Origin: Haloglomus irregulare
Lineage (GTDB): Archaea; Halobacteriota; Halobacteria; Halobacteriales; Haloarculaceae
DNA length: 64,000 nt
Assembly: GCF_007421925.1 (NCBI RefSeq)
Contig: NZ_QMDX01000008.1
Location: 93,945-157,944 of the forward strand
Direction: 5' to 3'
A program made the position numbers and the translations under genes. Below are positions 8,617 to 17,344 of the stretch, piece after piece. Within the stretch, counting starts at the first letter, position 1. Every line of letters begins with the position of its first letter. The notes under the pieces were generated by a model. That model saw only the letters and a list, made by a program, of their open reading frames with translations. It did no database searches and was not told the origin of the DNA.

Positions 8617-9573
8617 CTACAGGTCGTCCATCGCCGGAACCGGCACCCGGTCGAGGACGTCCGTCACGACGTCGCGCTTGTCGATGTCCCGGACCTGCGC
8701 CTCGCCCGTGAGGACCAGCCGGTGGGTCATGACCGGATAGACCACCGCGCGCACGTCGTCGGGGGCGACGAAGGAGCGCCCCTCCAGTACGGCCCGCGCC
8801 CGGGCGGCCTCGAAGAGAAGTTGGACGCCACGGGGGGAGACGCCGACCTCGACCCGGCTGTCCTGGCGGGTCGCCCGCCCGAGGTCGACGACGTACTCCC
8901 GGACGGAGTCGTGGACCTCGACGGTCTCGGGGACCGCCTGCATCGCCAGCACGGCCTCGCGCTCGGTGACGCTCGACGCGCTGGGCGCCTGGGTGTCCCG
9001 GTCGGCCCGCCGGTCGATGAGTTCGAGCTCACCGTCCCGGTCGGGATAGCCCATCGAACTCTTGACGGTGAACCGGTCGACCTGGGCCTCGGGAAGCCGG
9101 AAGGTGCCCTCCTGTTCCACGGGGTTCTGCGTCGCGATGACGAAGAACGGTTCCGGGAGGCTCCGCGTCTCCCCGTCGACGGAGACCTGGCCCTCCTCCA
9201 TTGCCTCGAGCAGTGCGGCCTGGGTCTTCGGCGGCGCGCGGTTGATCTCGTCCGCGAGGACGACGTTCGCGAAGACGGGCCCCTCGGAGAACTCGAACTC
9301 GCCCGCCTGCTCGTTGTAGATGTGGGTCCCGGTGATGTCGGAGGGGAGCAGGTCCGGGGTGAACTGGATACGGTTGAACTCCAGTCCGAGCGTCGTGGCC
9401 AGGCTCCGGGCCGTCAGCGTCTTGCCGGTCCCCGGCACGTCCTCCAGCAGCACGTGTCCGTCGGCGACGACCCCCGTCAGTACCGTCTCGAAGAACGACC
9501 GCTCCCCGATGACGGTGGCCGTCAGCTCGGCCAGCACCGCGTCACACTGCGCCGCCGCGCCGTCGACTTCCAT
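8617..9573 (-). CDS. MoxR family AAA+ ATPase
   Basis: This 318-residue MoxR-type AAA+ ATPase has Walker A EDVPGTGKT near residues 44-52, Walker B VVLADEINRA near 104-113, the sensor-1 strand VIATQNPVEQEGTFRLPEAQ at 145-164, and the C-terminal lid domain. MoxR ATPases act as chaperones for vWA/DUF58 partners. The start at 9573 is preferred because homology begins there and a TATA-like acctatatcc lies about 24-30 nt upstream, giving a leaderless mRNA. A longer in-frame reading extends into the divergent gene and is rejected. The gene converges on the DUF58 cluster, so regulator and clients are adjacent but transcribed separately. Confidence 0.92.
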   Translation of the reverse strand: MEVDGAAAQCDAVLAELTATVIGERSFFETVLTGVVADGHVLLEDVPGTGKTLTARSLATTLGLEFNRIQFTPDLLPSDITGTHIYNEQAGEFEFSEGPVFANVVLADEINRAPPKTQAALLEAMEEGQVSVDGETRSLPEPFFVIATQNPVEQEGTFRLPEAQVDRFTVKSSMGYPDRDGELELIDRRADRDTQAPSASSVTEREAVLAMQAVPETVEVHDSVREYVVDLGRATRQDSRVEVGVSPRGVQLLFEAARARAVLEGRSFVAPDDVRAVVYPVMTHRLVLTGEAQVRDIDKRDVVTDVLDRVPVPAMDDL

Positions 9574-9690
9574 GCCGGATTCGGTCGCGCCCCCCGGATA
9601 TAGGTCCCGTGGCTCCCGACCACTCCACGTCTTAAACCTCCCTGCAACCCTGGCATCACCCCTTTGTGACCGACTCCCCATCCCGTGGAC

Positions 9691-10371
9691 ATGACAGAGC
9701 GGGACGGGACCGAGCGGTTCGCGGCCGACGGCTGGCGAACGACGGCCGACCGCCCGGTCGGGAGCGACGGGGGGACCACGGCCCCGGAGGGGGGCGGCCG
9801 GAGCACGGAGCTCCCGCCGGTCGCGGAGGAGGCCGAGGGGGCCGGTGACGCCGAGGGCGGGACCGAGGACGGTCTGCTTGCGCCCCGGGGGCGCTCGCTG
9901 CTGGGGTACGTCGGCAGCGTCGTCGGCATCTTCATCGCCGCCGGGGTCGGCCTCGGACTGGGGTCGAACTTCATCCTCGGCTTCCTCATCGAGCAGTTCG
10001 TCGAGCCCGGCACCGCGCCGACGGACAACACGCTCGTCAGCATCATGCTGCTGCACAACGTCATCACGCCGTTCCTGGTCGGGCCGCTGATGGCGGTCGG
10101 CGCAGGGGCGCTCATCGGCCGTGCCCTCCCGGGGCGGCGCCTCACCGCGACCGCTATCGGTGGGTCCGCCTCGCTCGTCGGCTTCTACCTGATGACCGGT
10201 CTCACGCTCTTCCTTACCATCAACGTCATCGCGCAGTACTCCACCGGCGCCGGCGGTGGCGGCGGTGGCCTGGACCAGGCGGCGCTGGGCAAGCAGATCA
10301 TCGAGAGCGGCATCCCCGCGGCCGTGGTCGGGGGCATCGGCGCCTACATCGGTTCGTACCTTTCCGGCTGA
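9691..10371 (+). CDS. Predicted four-helix membrane protein
   Basis: This protein of about 226 residues has an acidic, disordered N-terminal third (to about residue 65) and four transmembrane helices, including GYVGSVVGIFIAAGVGLGLG and IPAAVVGGIGAYIGSYL at the C-terminus. I recognise no functional motif. A GTG at 9685 is an alternative start two codons upstream. It is divergent from moxR, with the intergenic region 9574-9690 holding promoter elements for both directions. The glycine-rich helices suggest a small pore-like or packing protein, but nothing supports a specific role. Confidence 0.72.
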   Translation: MTERDGTERFAADGWRTTADRPVGSDGGTTAPEGGGRSTELPPVAEEAEGAGDAEGGTEDGLLAPRGRSLLGYVGSVVGIFIAAGVGLGLGSNFILGFLIEQFVEPGTAPTDNTLVSIMLLHNVITPFLVGPLMAVGAGALIGRALPGRRLTATAIGGSASLVGFYLMTGLTLFLTINVIAQYSTGAGGGGGGLDQAALGKQIIESGIPAAVVGGIGAYIGSYLSG

Positions 10372-10407
10372 TGCCCGCGACGGGCCGCTCTCCCGGGGGC
10401 CGGGTCG

Positions 10408-11070
10408 CTACTCCCGGAGCGCGCGGGGCACCACCGAGGGGATGAGCGTCGCCTGGATGCGCCTGAGGTGTTCGCCCACGGTCGCGGTCGAGACGTCAAG
10501 CGCCTCGGCGATGGCCTCCTGGTTCGTCTGCCGTGGGGTCTCGAAGTAGCCCAGTTCGAGCGCCGTGAGCAGGATTTCCTGCTGGCGCTCGGTCAGCGCG
10601 GCGAACGGGTCCGACCGGTCCGGGTCGTAGGTCCCCATCGACTCCAGGGAGAGCGCCAGGGACTCGGGCATTCCGTCGACGACCTCGCTGATGGCGGCGT
10701 CGCTGCCGAGGACGGTCACCCGGACCCCCCCGTCGGGGAGGCACTCGATGGGGAGGTCGAGGGCGATGGGCTGGCTCCGGCCGACGGCCAACAGGTTCCG
10801 GACCGTATCGTTCGGCTCGAAGTGAACCAGCGTGATGCCGTCCGTCTCGCCGACGTAGTCGACGTCGTAGATGTCGTCGCGGGCCTCCAGCAGCCGCTTC
10901 CCCCGCTCTAACTCCCCGCGGGAGGTGTAGACGACGATACCGGTCCCGTCGTCGAGGATGTCGATCTGGCGGATCGAGAGCCGCTGGATGCCCGGCTCGG
11001 CGGCGACGGCGGCGTCCGCGGGGTGGAGCCCGCCGCGGCCGGCGCTGATGACGAACGTCGCCTGACGCAT
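10408..11070 (-). CDS. Bat-type helix-turn-helix transcriptional regulator
   Basis: This 220-residue protein has a C-terminal HTH of the bacterio-opsin activator (HTH-10) family: LTERQQEILLTALELGYF near residues 155-175, followed by the recognition helix region ALDVSTATVGEHLRRIQATL. The N-terminal 150 residues resemble the bacterio-opsin activator-type ligand domain, with mixed alpha/beta strands and no PAS or GAF domain. The ATG at 11070 gives a compact two-domain protein; longer readings run through the divergent gene. Such proteins are among the most abundant haloarchaeal regulators and usually have unknown effectors. No operator is evident. Confidence 0.85.
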   Translation of the reverse strand: MRQATFVISAGRGGLHPADAAVAAEPGIQRLSIRQIDILDDGTGIVVYTSRGELERGKRLLEARDDIYDVDYVGETDGITLVHFEPNDTVRNLLAVGRSQPIALDLPIECLPDGGVRVTVLGSDAAISEVVDGMPESLALSLESMGTYDPDRSDPFAALTERQQEILLTALELGYFETPRQTNQEAIAEALDVSTATVGEHLRRIQATLIPSVVPRALRE

Positions 11071-11187
11071 ATCCCGTCCTCGGGGCCGGGTGGCATGGTC
11101 CTTTCGACGGGGCGTTCGCGCCCGGCCGCGGTCGTCGTCGCTCCGCTCCCGACACCGTTTAAGCCCCACCGGGCTGAACGGCCGCGT

Positions 11188-11520
11188 ATGGCAGACGAGA
11201 GCGATGACGAGGGAGGTATCGGCGGCAAGAAGCTGGCAGCCGGGGCGGTCGTCCTGCTGGGGGTCGCACTGCTGGTCCGCGTCCTCCGCGGCGGGGACGA
11301 CGGGGCCGACGACGAGTCGTCGTCCGCCTCGGAGCCGGCGAGCGTAAGCGACGAGTCGGCCGCCTCGGAGCCGGCGGCGACAGACGCGCTCCCGGTCGAC
11401 GCGGACGTGGAGTCCGCGATGGACGACATCGACATCGTCGATGCCATCTACGTCCTGGTCGCGGCGCTGAAGGCCGCCCGAGAGGAGTACCGACAGCGGA
11501 CCGACGACGGCGGCGCCTGA
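11188..11520 (+). CDS. Small single-helix membrane protein
   Basis: This 110-residue protein has an acidic N-terminus, one transmembrane helix (KLAAGAVVLLGVALLVRVL, about residues 14-32), a Ser/Ala/Glu-rich linker and a C-terminal amphipathic helix (DIVDAIYVLVAALKAAREEY). The ATG at 11188 is supported by a TATA-like gtttaagcc at about 11157-11165, 23-31 nt upstream, which indicates a leaderless transcript. It is followed by another single-helix protein, and the two may form a pair. I do not recognise the family. Confidence 0.72.
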   Translation: MADESDDEGGIGGKKLAAGAVVLLGVALLVRVLRGGDDGADDESSSASEPASVSDESAASEPAATDALPVDADVESAMDDIDIVDAIYVLVAALKAAREEYRQRTDDGGA

Positions 11521-11575
11521 ACCGGGCCGCCGGGAGCACCCGGACTTCTCTCCTCGAAGCCGTTCCCACCGGCCG

Positions 11576-12071
11576 ATGAGCGATTCCGGACCCCCGCTGG
11601 CGACGGTATCTGTTCCCGGCCGCCTGCCTCGGCGCCGCGGCGCTCGTTGTCCGGCGACTGCGGGCCGGTCGACCCGGCGCGATCGTGCCGGGCGAGGCCG
11701 ACGTGAAGGGGGAACCGTCGGTCGAGCTCGACCGCGTTGCCCTCGGCGACGACCGCTCCGTCGCGACCGGTGGGCCGGACCCGACACTGGCTGCGGACGT
11801 GCTGGAGCTGAACCGGGAGGCCGCCGAACTCGTCGACACCGTCGAGGAGGAGCTGTTCCGCGAACCCGTCGAGACCGCCACCGGCGGCGCCGTCGAGACC
11901 GCCACCGGCGGCGCCGTCGAGGTGCCCGACGTGGCGGACGAGGTCGCCCGCCGCATCCGCGAGTCCGACGTCCCCGAGACGGCCACCGACGAACTGGAGG
12001 CGCTCGGTCCCCGCGGGATGCTCGACTTCGGCTCGCGGCGTCGTCGCGACGTCGCGGACGACGGGGAGTGA
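11576..12071 (+). CDS. Small membrane-anchored protein with probable frameshift near its start
   Basis: The well-formed coding frame ends at 12071. Its only canonical in-frame start is GTG at 11685, which would remove a convincing transmembrane helix (RYLFPAACLGAAALVVRRL) encoded just upstream in the same frame. An ATG at 11576 lies in another frame. Removing one C from the five-C run at 11591-11595 joins the two and gives a continuous protein of about 164 residues beginning MSDSGPRWRRYLFP. The protein then has an acidic soluble region that includes a perfect duplication of VETATGGA. This is either a sequencing error or a real disruption. The conservative call without correction is 11685-12071 (128 residues). 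Confidence 0.6.
11868..11915 (+). repeat. Perfect 24-bp tandem duplication inside a coding region
   Basis: Two identical 24-nt units, 11868-11891 and 11892-11915, each encode VETATGGA in frame. The copies show no divergence even at silent sites, which points to a recent slippage event. Confidence 0.93.
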
Positions 12072-12130
12072 CCCGACTCGACCACGCCGCCTAGTTTTAT
12101 CGGTCAGCCGTCCGTGCGACGTGCTGTCAC

Positions 12131-12928
12131 ATGACGACAGCCGACGTGGTACACGAGTTCAACACGGCGACGTGGACGCTCGACAACAGCTTCCTGGTAC
12201 AGTTGACGAACCCCGGCGAGGGGTACGACGCGGTCTGCCCGTTCTACCTCGTCGACCACCCCGAGGGGACGGTCGTGGTCGACACGGGCATCAGCCACGA
12301 GATGCTGGACGACCCGGCGGCGTACGGCCAGCACGGCGCCGGCTTCATGGAGGCGTTCCTGCCGACCATCGACTACGGCCCGGACAGCCACCCGCGGGCT
12401 CATCTCGACGACGCCGGCTACGACCCGACGGAGGTGGACTACGTCATCATGACCCACCTCCACTCGGACCACGCCGGTCACATGGACAGCTTCCCGAACG
12501 CCGAGTTCCTGGTCCAGCAGCAGGAACTCCGGTACGCCAACTGGCCCGTCCCGGTCCAGGAGGTGTTCTATCTGGAGGGTGACTTCGACATGCTCCGGTC
12601 GGCCGAGTACGACGTGACGGCGCTCCAGGGCCCGTACGACGTGTTCGGCGACGGGAGCGTCCGGACGATGCCGACCCCCGGGCACACGCCCGGCCAACAG
12701 TCGGTCGTCGTCGAGCTCCCGGACGCGGGGACGGTCGTCCTCGGGGCGGACATCGCCCACACGCAGGACGGCTACGAGCGCGAGCACCTGGCCTCGTTCA
12801 ACTGGGACCTCGGACGGTCGATCGAGTCGCTCCGGGAAATAAAGGCGCTGGCCCGCCGCGAGGACGCCACCGTCGTGGTCACCCACGACAACGAGGACGG
12901 CGAACTGTTCGAGGGCGGGCTCCGGTAG
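12131..12928 (+). CDS. MBL-fold metallo-hydrolase, N-acyl-homoserine-lactonase-like
   Basis: This 265-residue metallo-beta-lactamase-fold enzyme carries the dinuclear metal motif THLHSDHAGH at residues 108-117, the third histidine in TPGHTPGQQS near 185, the bridging Asp in GADIAH near 207, and a final His in VVTHDNED near 255. The overall layout, a VDTGI strand near 50 and a long insert before the HxHxDH motif, matches the AiiA/AttM lactonase group. Family membership does not prove quorum-quenching activity, and other lactones or esters are possible. A TATA-like gttttatcg about 12094-12102 precedes the ATG. The downstream MFS carrier is convergent, so no operon is implied. Confidence 0.85.
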   Translation: MTTADVVHEFNTATWTLDNSFLVQLTNPGEGYDAVCPFYLVDHPEGTVVVDTGISHEMLDDPAAYGQHGAGFMEAFLPTIDYGPDSHPRAHLDDAGYDPTEVDYVIMTHLHSDHAGHMDSFPNAEFLVQQQELRYANWPVPVQEVFYLEGDFDMLRSAEYDVTALQGPYDVFGDGSVRTMPTPGHTPGQQSVVVELPDAGTVVLGADIAHTQDGYEREHLASFNWDLGRSIESLREIKALARREDATVVVTHDNEDGELFEGGLR

Positions 12929-12949
12929 GGCCGTCGGCCGGAGCGGCCG

Positions 12950-14149
12950 TCAGGCCCCGGCCGTCGCCCGCGATGGGAGGAACGCGTAGAGCAGCGCCGC
13001 GACCGCGGTGACGGCCGCGAGCAGGTAGAACGCCTCGTCGAACAGGGCGCGGTCGGCCATCACCCCGACGACGGTCGAGCCGGTCGCCCCGAGCAGAAAG
13101 AAGGCCGTCCGGAGGGTGCCCCACGCGGTGCCGGTCACCGCGTCCGGGAGGACGGCGATGATGTAGGCGTTCGACACCGGCGCGATGGCGAGCCGTGTCC
13201 CGAGCACGAGCGAGAGGGCGGCCAGCGGGAGCAGGCCTCCCACGAGCGGCACGGCCGCGACCGCGACGGCGCCGACCGCGGAGACGACGGTCAGGACGAT
13301 CCGCTCGCCGTAGCGGTCGGCCAGCGCGCCGCCGCCCAACTGCGCGACCGCGCCGCCGACGAACAGTAGCGCGAACAGCCCCGCGGCCACCCGCTGGTCG
13401 AGCGTCCGCGCGAGGTATGTGACGTAGAACGCGGAGAGCCCCTGGAACGCGAACAGCATCAGCGTCACCGCGGCCACGGCGATGGCGACGCCCCGGCGCC
13501 GGACCGCGCGGAACACGTCCCCGCCGAGGTCGGCCAGTGGGACGGGGTCGGGCGTCGACGCGCCGTCGCGCTCGGGGACGCTGTGCCAGGCGAAGGCGGC
13601 GGCGACCAGCAGCGGCGGCGCCAGCCCGGCGACCACCAGCCGCCAGCCGGCCGACCCCACCAGCGCCCCCGCGAGGAAGGGGAGTACGGCGGAGCCGACG
13701 GACCCGGCGGCCAGCGTCGCGCCGATGGCCGCGCCGTCGTCGTCCGGGAACGTCCGGGCGAGCGCGGTCCCGCGAGCGGGTCCGTAGAGCCCGGTCGCGA
13801 AGCCGAAGGCCGCACAGCCGCCGAGGAAGGCGAGGTAGACGGGCGCCACCCCGAGGACGCCGACGCTGCCCGCCGACAGCAGCAGGCTGCCCGCGAGGAG
13901 CCGGCGCTCGCCCACCCGGTCGACCAGCGCGCCGGCCGGCGACTGCATCAGCGCGTAGGTCGCCCAGATGACCGTCACCGCGACCCCGCCGCCGGTGTTT
14001 CCCACCTCGAACGCGCCGGTCACCTGCGGCAGCACCGCCGGAACGAGGAAGCGCCCGCCGATGACGAACACCCAACCGGCCGCGATGGCCAGTAGCACCC
14101 ACCCCCGGCCGCCGCCGCGCAGTCGGCCCGCCGCCGTACGAACACCCAT
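12950..14149 (-). CDS. MFS transporter
   Basis: This protein of about 399 residues has 12 predicted helices of the major facilitator superfamily. The loop 2-3 signature appears as ALVDRVGERRLL and a related ADRYGERIVLT follows helix 8, marking the two six-helix halves. The substrate is not evident. ATG 14149 is used; GTG 14176 is a nine-codon longer alternative. The gene converges on the lactonase-like MBL gene and shares an upstream intergenic region with the stop of the acyl-CoA dehydrogenase gene. Confidence 0.86.
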   Translation of the reverse strand: MGVRTAAGRLRGGGRGWVLLAIAAGWVFVIGGRFLVPAVLPQVTGAFEVGNTGGGVAVTVIWATYALMQSPAGALVDRVGERRLLAGSLLLSAGSVGVLGVAPVYLAFLGGCAAFGFATGLYGPARGTALARTFPDDDGAAIGATLAAGSVGSAVLPFLAGALVGSAGWRLVVAGLAPPLLVAAAFAWHSVPERDGASTPDPVPLADLGGDVFRAVRRRGVAIAVAAVTLMLFAFQGLSAFYVTYLARTLDQRVAAGLFALLFVGGAVAQLGGGALADRYGERIVLTVVSAVGAVAVAAVPLVGGLLPLAALSLVLGTRLAIAPVSNAYIIAVLPDAVTGTAWGTLRTAFFLLGATGSTVVGVMADRALFDEAFYLLAAVTAVAALLYAFLPSRATAGA

Positions 14150-14309
14150 CCACCCGGTCGGAGTCGTGGGCGCCACTACGCCGTTCCGGTTTCCGCCGGG
14201 ATGCCGAGCCGATGCGGATCGCGTGGTAATGTCCGTATTCCCCGTTCAAACTCCGGAACAAGTCGGGTATCACCCCGATAGATCACGAACCGCCCCGGAA
14301 ACGGACGTA

Positions 14310-15515
14310 TCAGTACGACTTCGGCAGCCCGAGTGCGGTCGTCCCGATGTAGTTCAGCGCGAGCTCCTGGGCGATGGGGACCAGCCGGCAGAGGCGGGCC
14401 TCCCGGAAGTACCGCTCCACGTCGTACTCGCGGGCGACGCCGAAGCCGCCGTGGGCCTGGACCGCGGCGTCGGCGGCCTCGAAGGCGGCCTCGGCGGCGA
14501 GGTACTTCGCCGTGTTCGCCAGCACGCCCGCCTGCTCGCGCTCGACGTCGTGGATCCGGTCGGCGGCGTTGTAGACGACGTGCTTCGCGGCGACGAGGTC
14601 GGCGAACGCCTCCGCCAGCGGGTGCTGGATGGCCTGGTTCTTCCCGATGGGCCGGTCGAACACCTCGCGCTCGGCGGCGTACTCGGCGCCGGCGTCGAGT
14701 GCGGCCTCGCCGAGCCCGATGCACTCGGCGGCGATGACCAGCCGCTCCTCGTTGAGTCCGTCCAGCAGCTGGTAGAACCCCCGGCCCTCCTCGCCGATGA
14801 GGCGGTCCGCCGGCACCCGGGCCCCCTCGAACCAGAGTTCGTAGCTGTGGACCGCGCTCGCGGCCGTCTTGGGTATCCGTCGCGTCTCCAGGGCGCCCTG
14901 CTCGCGGAGCGCGTCCACGTCAGCGAGGAACATGGAGATGCCCCGGGTGCGCTTCTCGACGGCGTCCCGTGGGGTGGTCCGGGCCATCAGGACGATGTAG
15001 TCCGTCCGGTCGACCCGGGAGATCCAGAGCTTCTGCCCGTCGACGACGTACTCCTCCGGGTCGCCGTCGTCGGTCGCGGGGACGGCGACGGTCTCGAGCG
15101 CCGTCGAATCCGAGCCCGCGTTCGGCTCGGTCAGGCCGAGCGACTGGACCGCCGCCTCGCCGCGGGCCAGCTTCGGCAGCAGTTCCTCCTTCAGCGACTC
15201 GCTGGCGTACTCGACGATGGGCGGGACGTTGTAGATGCCGCCGTGAACGGCCTGCGTGGCGGCGAACCCGCCGCCACTGGCGGCGATCTCCTCCATCATC
15301 ACCACGACCTCCGGCGTCCCCATCCCCGGGCCGCCGTACGCCTCGGGGACGAGCGCGCCGAGCCAGCCGTCCCCGGCGAGCGTGTCGACGAACGCGTCCG
15401 GGTACCGCTCCTCGCGGTCGCACTCGCGCCAGTAGTCGTCGCCGTACGCCTCGCAGATCTCGCGGATGGACCGCCGGACGAGTCGCTGCTCCTCCGAGAG
15501 GTCGACCGTGTCCAT
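14310..15515 (-). CDS. Acyl-CoA dehydrogenase
   Basis: This 401-residue flavoenzyme of the acyl-CoA dehydrogenase family performs FAD-dependent alpha,beta-dehydrogenation of acyl-CoA thioesters. It begins MDTVDLSEEQRLVRRSIREI, which fits the family start well. The first ACAD signature appears around LGLTEPNAGSDS, the FAD-binding WISR strand follows, and the C-terminal QAHGGFGVAREYDVERYFRE motif near 365-385 is the second signature. In-frame ATGs at 15536 and further upstream would add poorly conserved residues. There is no electron-transfer flavoprotein or ligase gene nearby, so the substrate cannot be set from context. Confidence 0.93.
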   Translation of the reverse strand: MDTVDLSEEQRLVRRSIREICEAYGDDYWRECDREERYPDAFVDTLAGDGWLGALVPEAYGGPGMGTPEVVVMMEEIAASGGGFAATQAVHGGIYNVPPIVEYASESLKEELLPKLARGEAAVQSLGLTEPNAGSDSTALETVAVPATDDGDPEEYVVDGQKLWISRVDRTDYIVLMARTTPRDAVEKRTRGISMFLADVDALREQGALETRRIPKTAASAVHSYELWFEGARVPADRLIGEEGRGFYQLLDGLNEERLVIAAECIGLGEAALDAGAEYAAEREVFDRPIGKNQAIQHPLAEAFADLVAAKHVVYNAADRIHDVEREQAGVLANTAKYLAAEAAFEAADAAVQAHGGFGVAREYDVERYFREARLCRLVPIAQELALNYIGTTALGLPKSY

Positions 15516-15651
15516 GGCCGCGCGAACCGGTCCCATGCCTCCGTGGAGGGCCGAAGCGGGCATGAATCCACGGTCGAACCGGATGCGGCCCGTCACGATC
15601 CCGCCGTCGCGACCCGACAGCGTTTAGCCCGCCGCCCGAATCCCTCCGGCG

Positions 15652-16710
15652 ATGCGGGTCCTCAACTACCTCGAACTGGAGGACCGGTTGGCGCGCAGCG
15701 GTATCGGCACCAGCACTGCCCACCAGCGGGCGGCGCTGGCCGACACCGACCACGTCGTCGAGACCTCGCCGTGGCGCGGCGGGTCGCCGGTCGCCGCGGC
15801 GGGTCGTCGTCTGCTCGGCGACTCGCCCTTCCGCGACTACGACCTGGCCCACTGCAACGTCATCGGGCCGGGGAGCGTCGCCGTCGCCCGCCACGCCCGC
15901 CGGAACGGGGTGCCGCTCGTCCTCCACGCCCACGTCACGGCCGAGGACTTCGCCGAGTCGTTCCGGTTCTCCTCCCGGGTGACGGGCCCGCTGCGGCGCT
16001 ACCTCCGCTGGTTCTACTCGCAGGCCGACCTCGTCCTCGTCCCCTCCGAATACACCCGCTCGAACATCGAGACCTACCCCGTCGACGCCCCCATCCGCCA
16101 GATGACCAACGGCGTCGACGCCGGGCGGCTCGCGGGCCACGAGGGGCTCCGCGAGGAGTACCGCGACCGGTACGGTATCGACGGGCTGAGCGTGTTCACG
16201 GTCGGGAGCGTCTTCGAGCGCAAGGGCCTGACGACGTTCTGTGAACTCGCGCGGGCGGTCGACTACGACTTCACCTGGTTCGGCCACGTCGACGAGGGAC
16301 CGCACGCCTCGCCGGTCGTCCGCGAGTGGACGAGCGACCCGCCCGAGAACGTCACGTTCACGGGCTGGGTGGAGGACGTCCGCGGTTCGTACGGCGCCGG
16401 CGACGTGTTCCTCCTCCCGACGAAGGACGAGAACCAGGGCATCGTCGTGCTGGAGGCGATGGCCTGCGGGAAAGCGGTCGTCCTGAGCGACATCCCCGTC
16501 TTCCGGGAGTTCTACACGGACGGGGAGGACTGTCTCATGTGCTCGTCGTTCGGGGAGTACGTCGACGCGCTGGACCGGCTGGCGGCGAACCCGGGGCTCC
16601 GCGAGCGTCTCGGCGAGAACGCAGAGGAGACGGCCGCCGAGCACTCGCTGGACCGCGTGGCGCGGGAACTGGACGACGCCTACCGGTCGGTGGTCGAGAC
16701 GCGGTCCTGA
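15652..16710 (+). CDS. Glycosyltransferase family 4 protein
   Basis: This 352-residue GT-B fold enzyme of family GT4 transfers a sugar from a nucleotide donor. The C-terminal half shows TVGSVFERKGL near residue 180, followed by VTFTGWVEDV and the donor-binding block LLPTKDENQGIVVLEAMACG near 258-277, where Glu-rich residues contact the nucleotide sugar. The N-terminal acceptor domain contains GIGTSTAHQRAAL. A TATA-like cgtttagcc at about 15622-15630 lies 22-30 nt upstream of the ATG, so the transcript is probably leaderless. It may build glycolipid or N-glycan, but no other glycan gene is adjacent. Confidence 0.88.
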   Translation: MRVLNYLELEDRLARSGIGTSTAHQRAALADTDHVVETSPWRGGSPVAAAGRRLLGDSPFRDYDLAHCNVIGPGSVAVARHARRNGVPLVLHAHVTAEDFAESFRFSSRVTGPLRRYLRWFYSQADLVLVPSEYTRSNIETYPVDAPIRQMTNGVDAGRLAGHEGLREEYRDRYGIDGLSVFTVGSVFERKGLTTFCELARAVDYDFTWFGHVDEGPHASPVVREWTSDPPENVTFTGWVEDVRGSYGAGDVFLLPTKDENQGIVVLEAMACGKAVVLSDIPVFREFYTDGEDCLMCSSFGEYVDALDRLAANPGLRERLGENAEETAAEHSLDRVARELDDAYRSVVETRS

Positions 16711-16774
16711 GCGGGCGCCGGCGACCAGCGCGGCCGCTGAGCGGGCGAGAACGGTGACGAGAGATGCCGGTCGT

Positions 16775-16951
16775 CTACGCGCGGGACTCGACGACGTCCA
16801 GCACCTCGGCCTCGATGTCGGCGAGGCCACCGGTGGGGTGGACGAGCGCGTGGCCGCAGACGGCGCAGGCCACCTCGGTGGAGGCCTTGCCGAAGACGGT
16901 CTGTTCGTTCTCGCAGTCCGGACATCGGACCGAGACGAAATCACCCGACAT
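16775..16951 (-). CDS. rps27e: 30S ribosomal protein S27e
   Basis: This 58-residue zinc-ribbon ribosomal protein of the small subunit has the four-cysteine C4 zinc finger CPDC...CAVC near residues 10-33. The ATG at 16951 overlaps the stop of the L44e gene by one base (TAATG), so the two are coupled as in other archaea. Longer in-frame readings overlap L44e and are rejected. Confidence 0.95.
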   Translation of the reverse strand: MSGDFVSVRCPDCENEQTVFGKASTEVACAVCGHALVHPTGGLADIEAEVLDVVESRA

Positions 16952-17232
16952 TATTCCGTCAGCTCCAGTTTGCCCGCGCGCCATCCCTCGCGGAGGTGGG
17001 CCGACCCACAGTCCGAGCAGCGGTAGCGCAGGTCGGTCTTCTTGGTCGGCTTGTCGCCACCGGGGACCTTTGAGAAGCGCCCGGCGTTGCCGATGACGCT
17101 CTTGCCCCGACGGGTTCGACGCGCGTCCCACTTGGTGCCCGAGGAGCGGCCCGTCCGGACCTTCTCCACCTCGTGTTGGTGGTGCGCGTCACAGTGCGGG
17201 CAGTACGTGTTGAACCGGCGTGGCATCTCCAT
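16951..17232 (-). CDS. rpl44e: 50S ribosomal protein L44e
   Basis: This 93-residue archaeal/eukaryotic large-subunit protein sits near the E site. It starts [19 protein letters not shown], which matches the haloarchaeal N-terminus. It has paired cysteines CPHC near 11-14 and CSDC near 72-75, and the conserved block [25 protein letters not shown]-like gttttaggg about 30 nt upstream drives the L44e-S27e operon. Confidence 0.97.
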   Translation of the reverse strand: MEMPRRFNTYCPHCDAHHQHEVEKVRTGRSSGTKWDARRTRRGKSVIGNAGRFSKVPGGDKPTKKTDLRYRCSDCGSAHLREGWRAGKLELTE

Positions 17233-17344
17233 GGTTTGCCGACGGTAGCGCGTCGGCCCCTAAAACCGGTTCGGTTCCACCCCCGCTCACCCCCGGAGGC
17301 GGTGCTTCGACACGCTTAACCCCCGATGTTCGAAACCCACCCAC

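Noticed and set aside
9574..10056. N-terminal extension of the MoxR frame
   Set aside because: The extension is unconserved, overlaps the divergent membrane-protein gene, and is contradicted by a TATA-like box just upstream of 9573.
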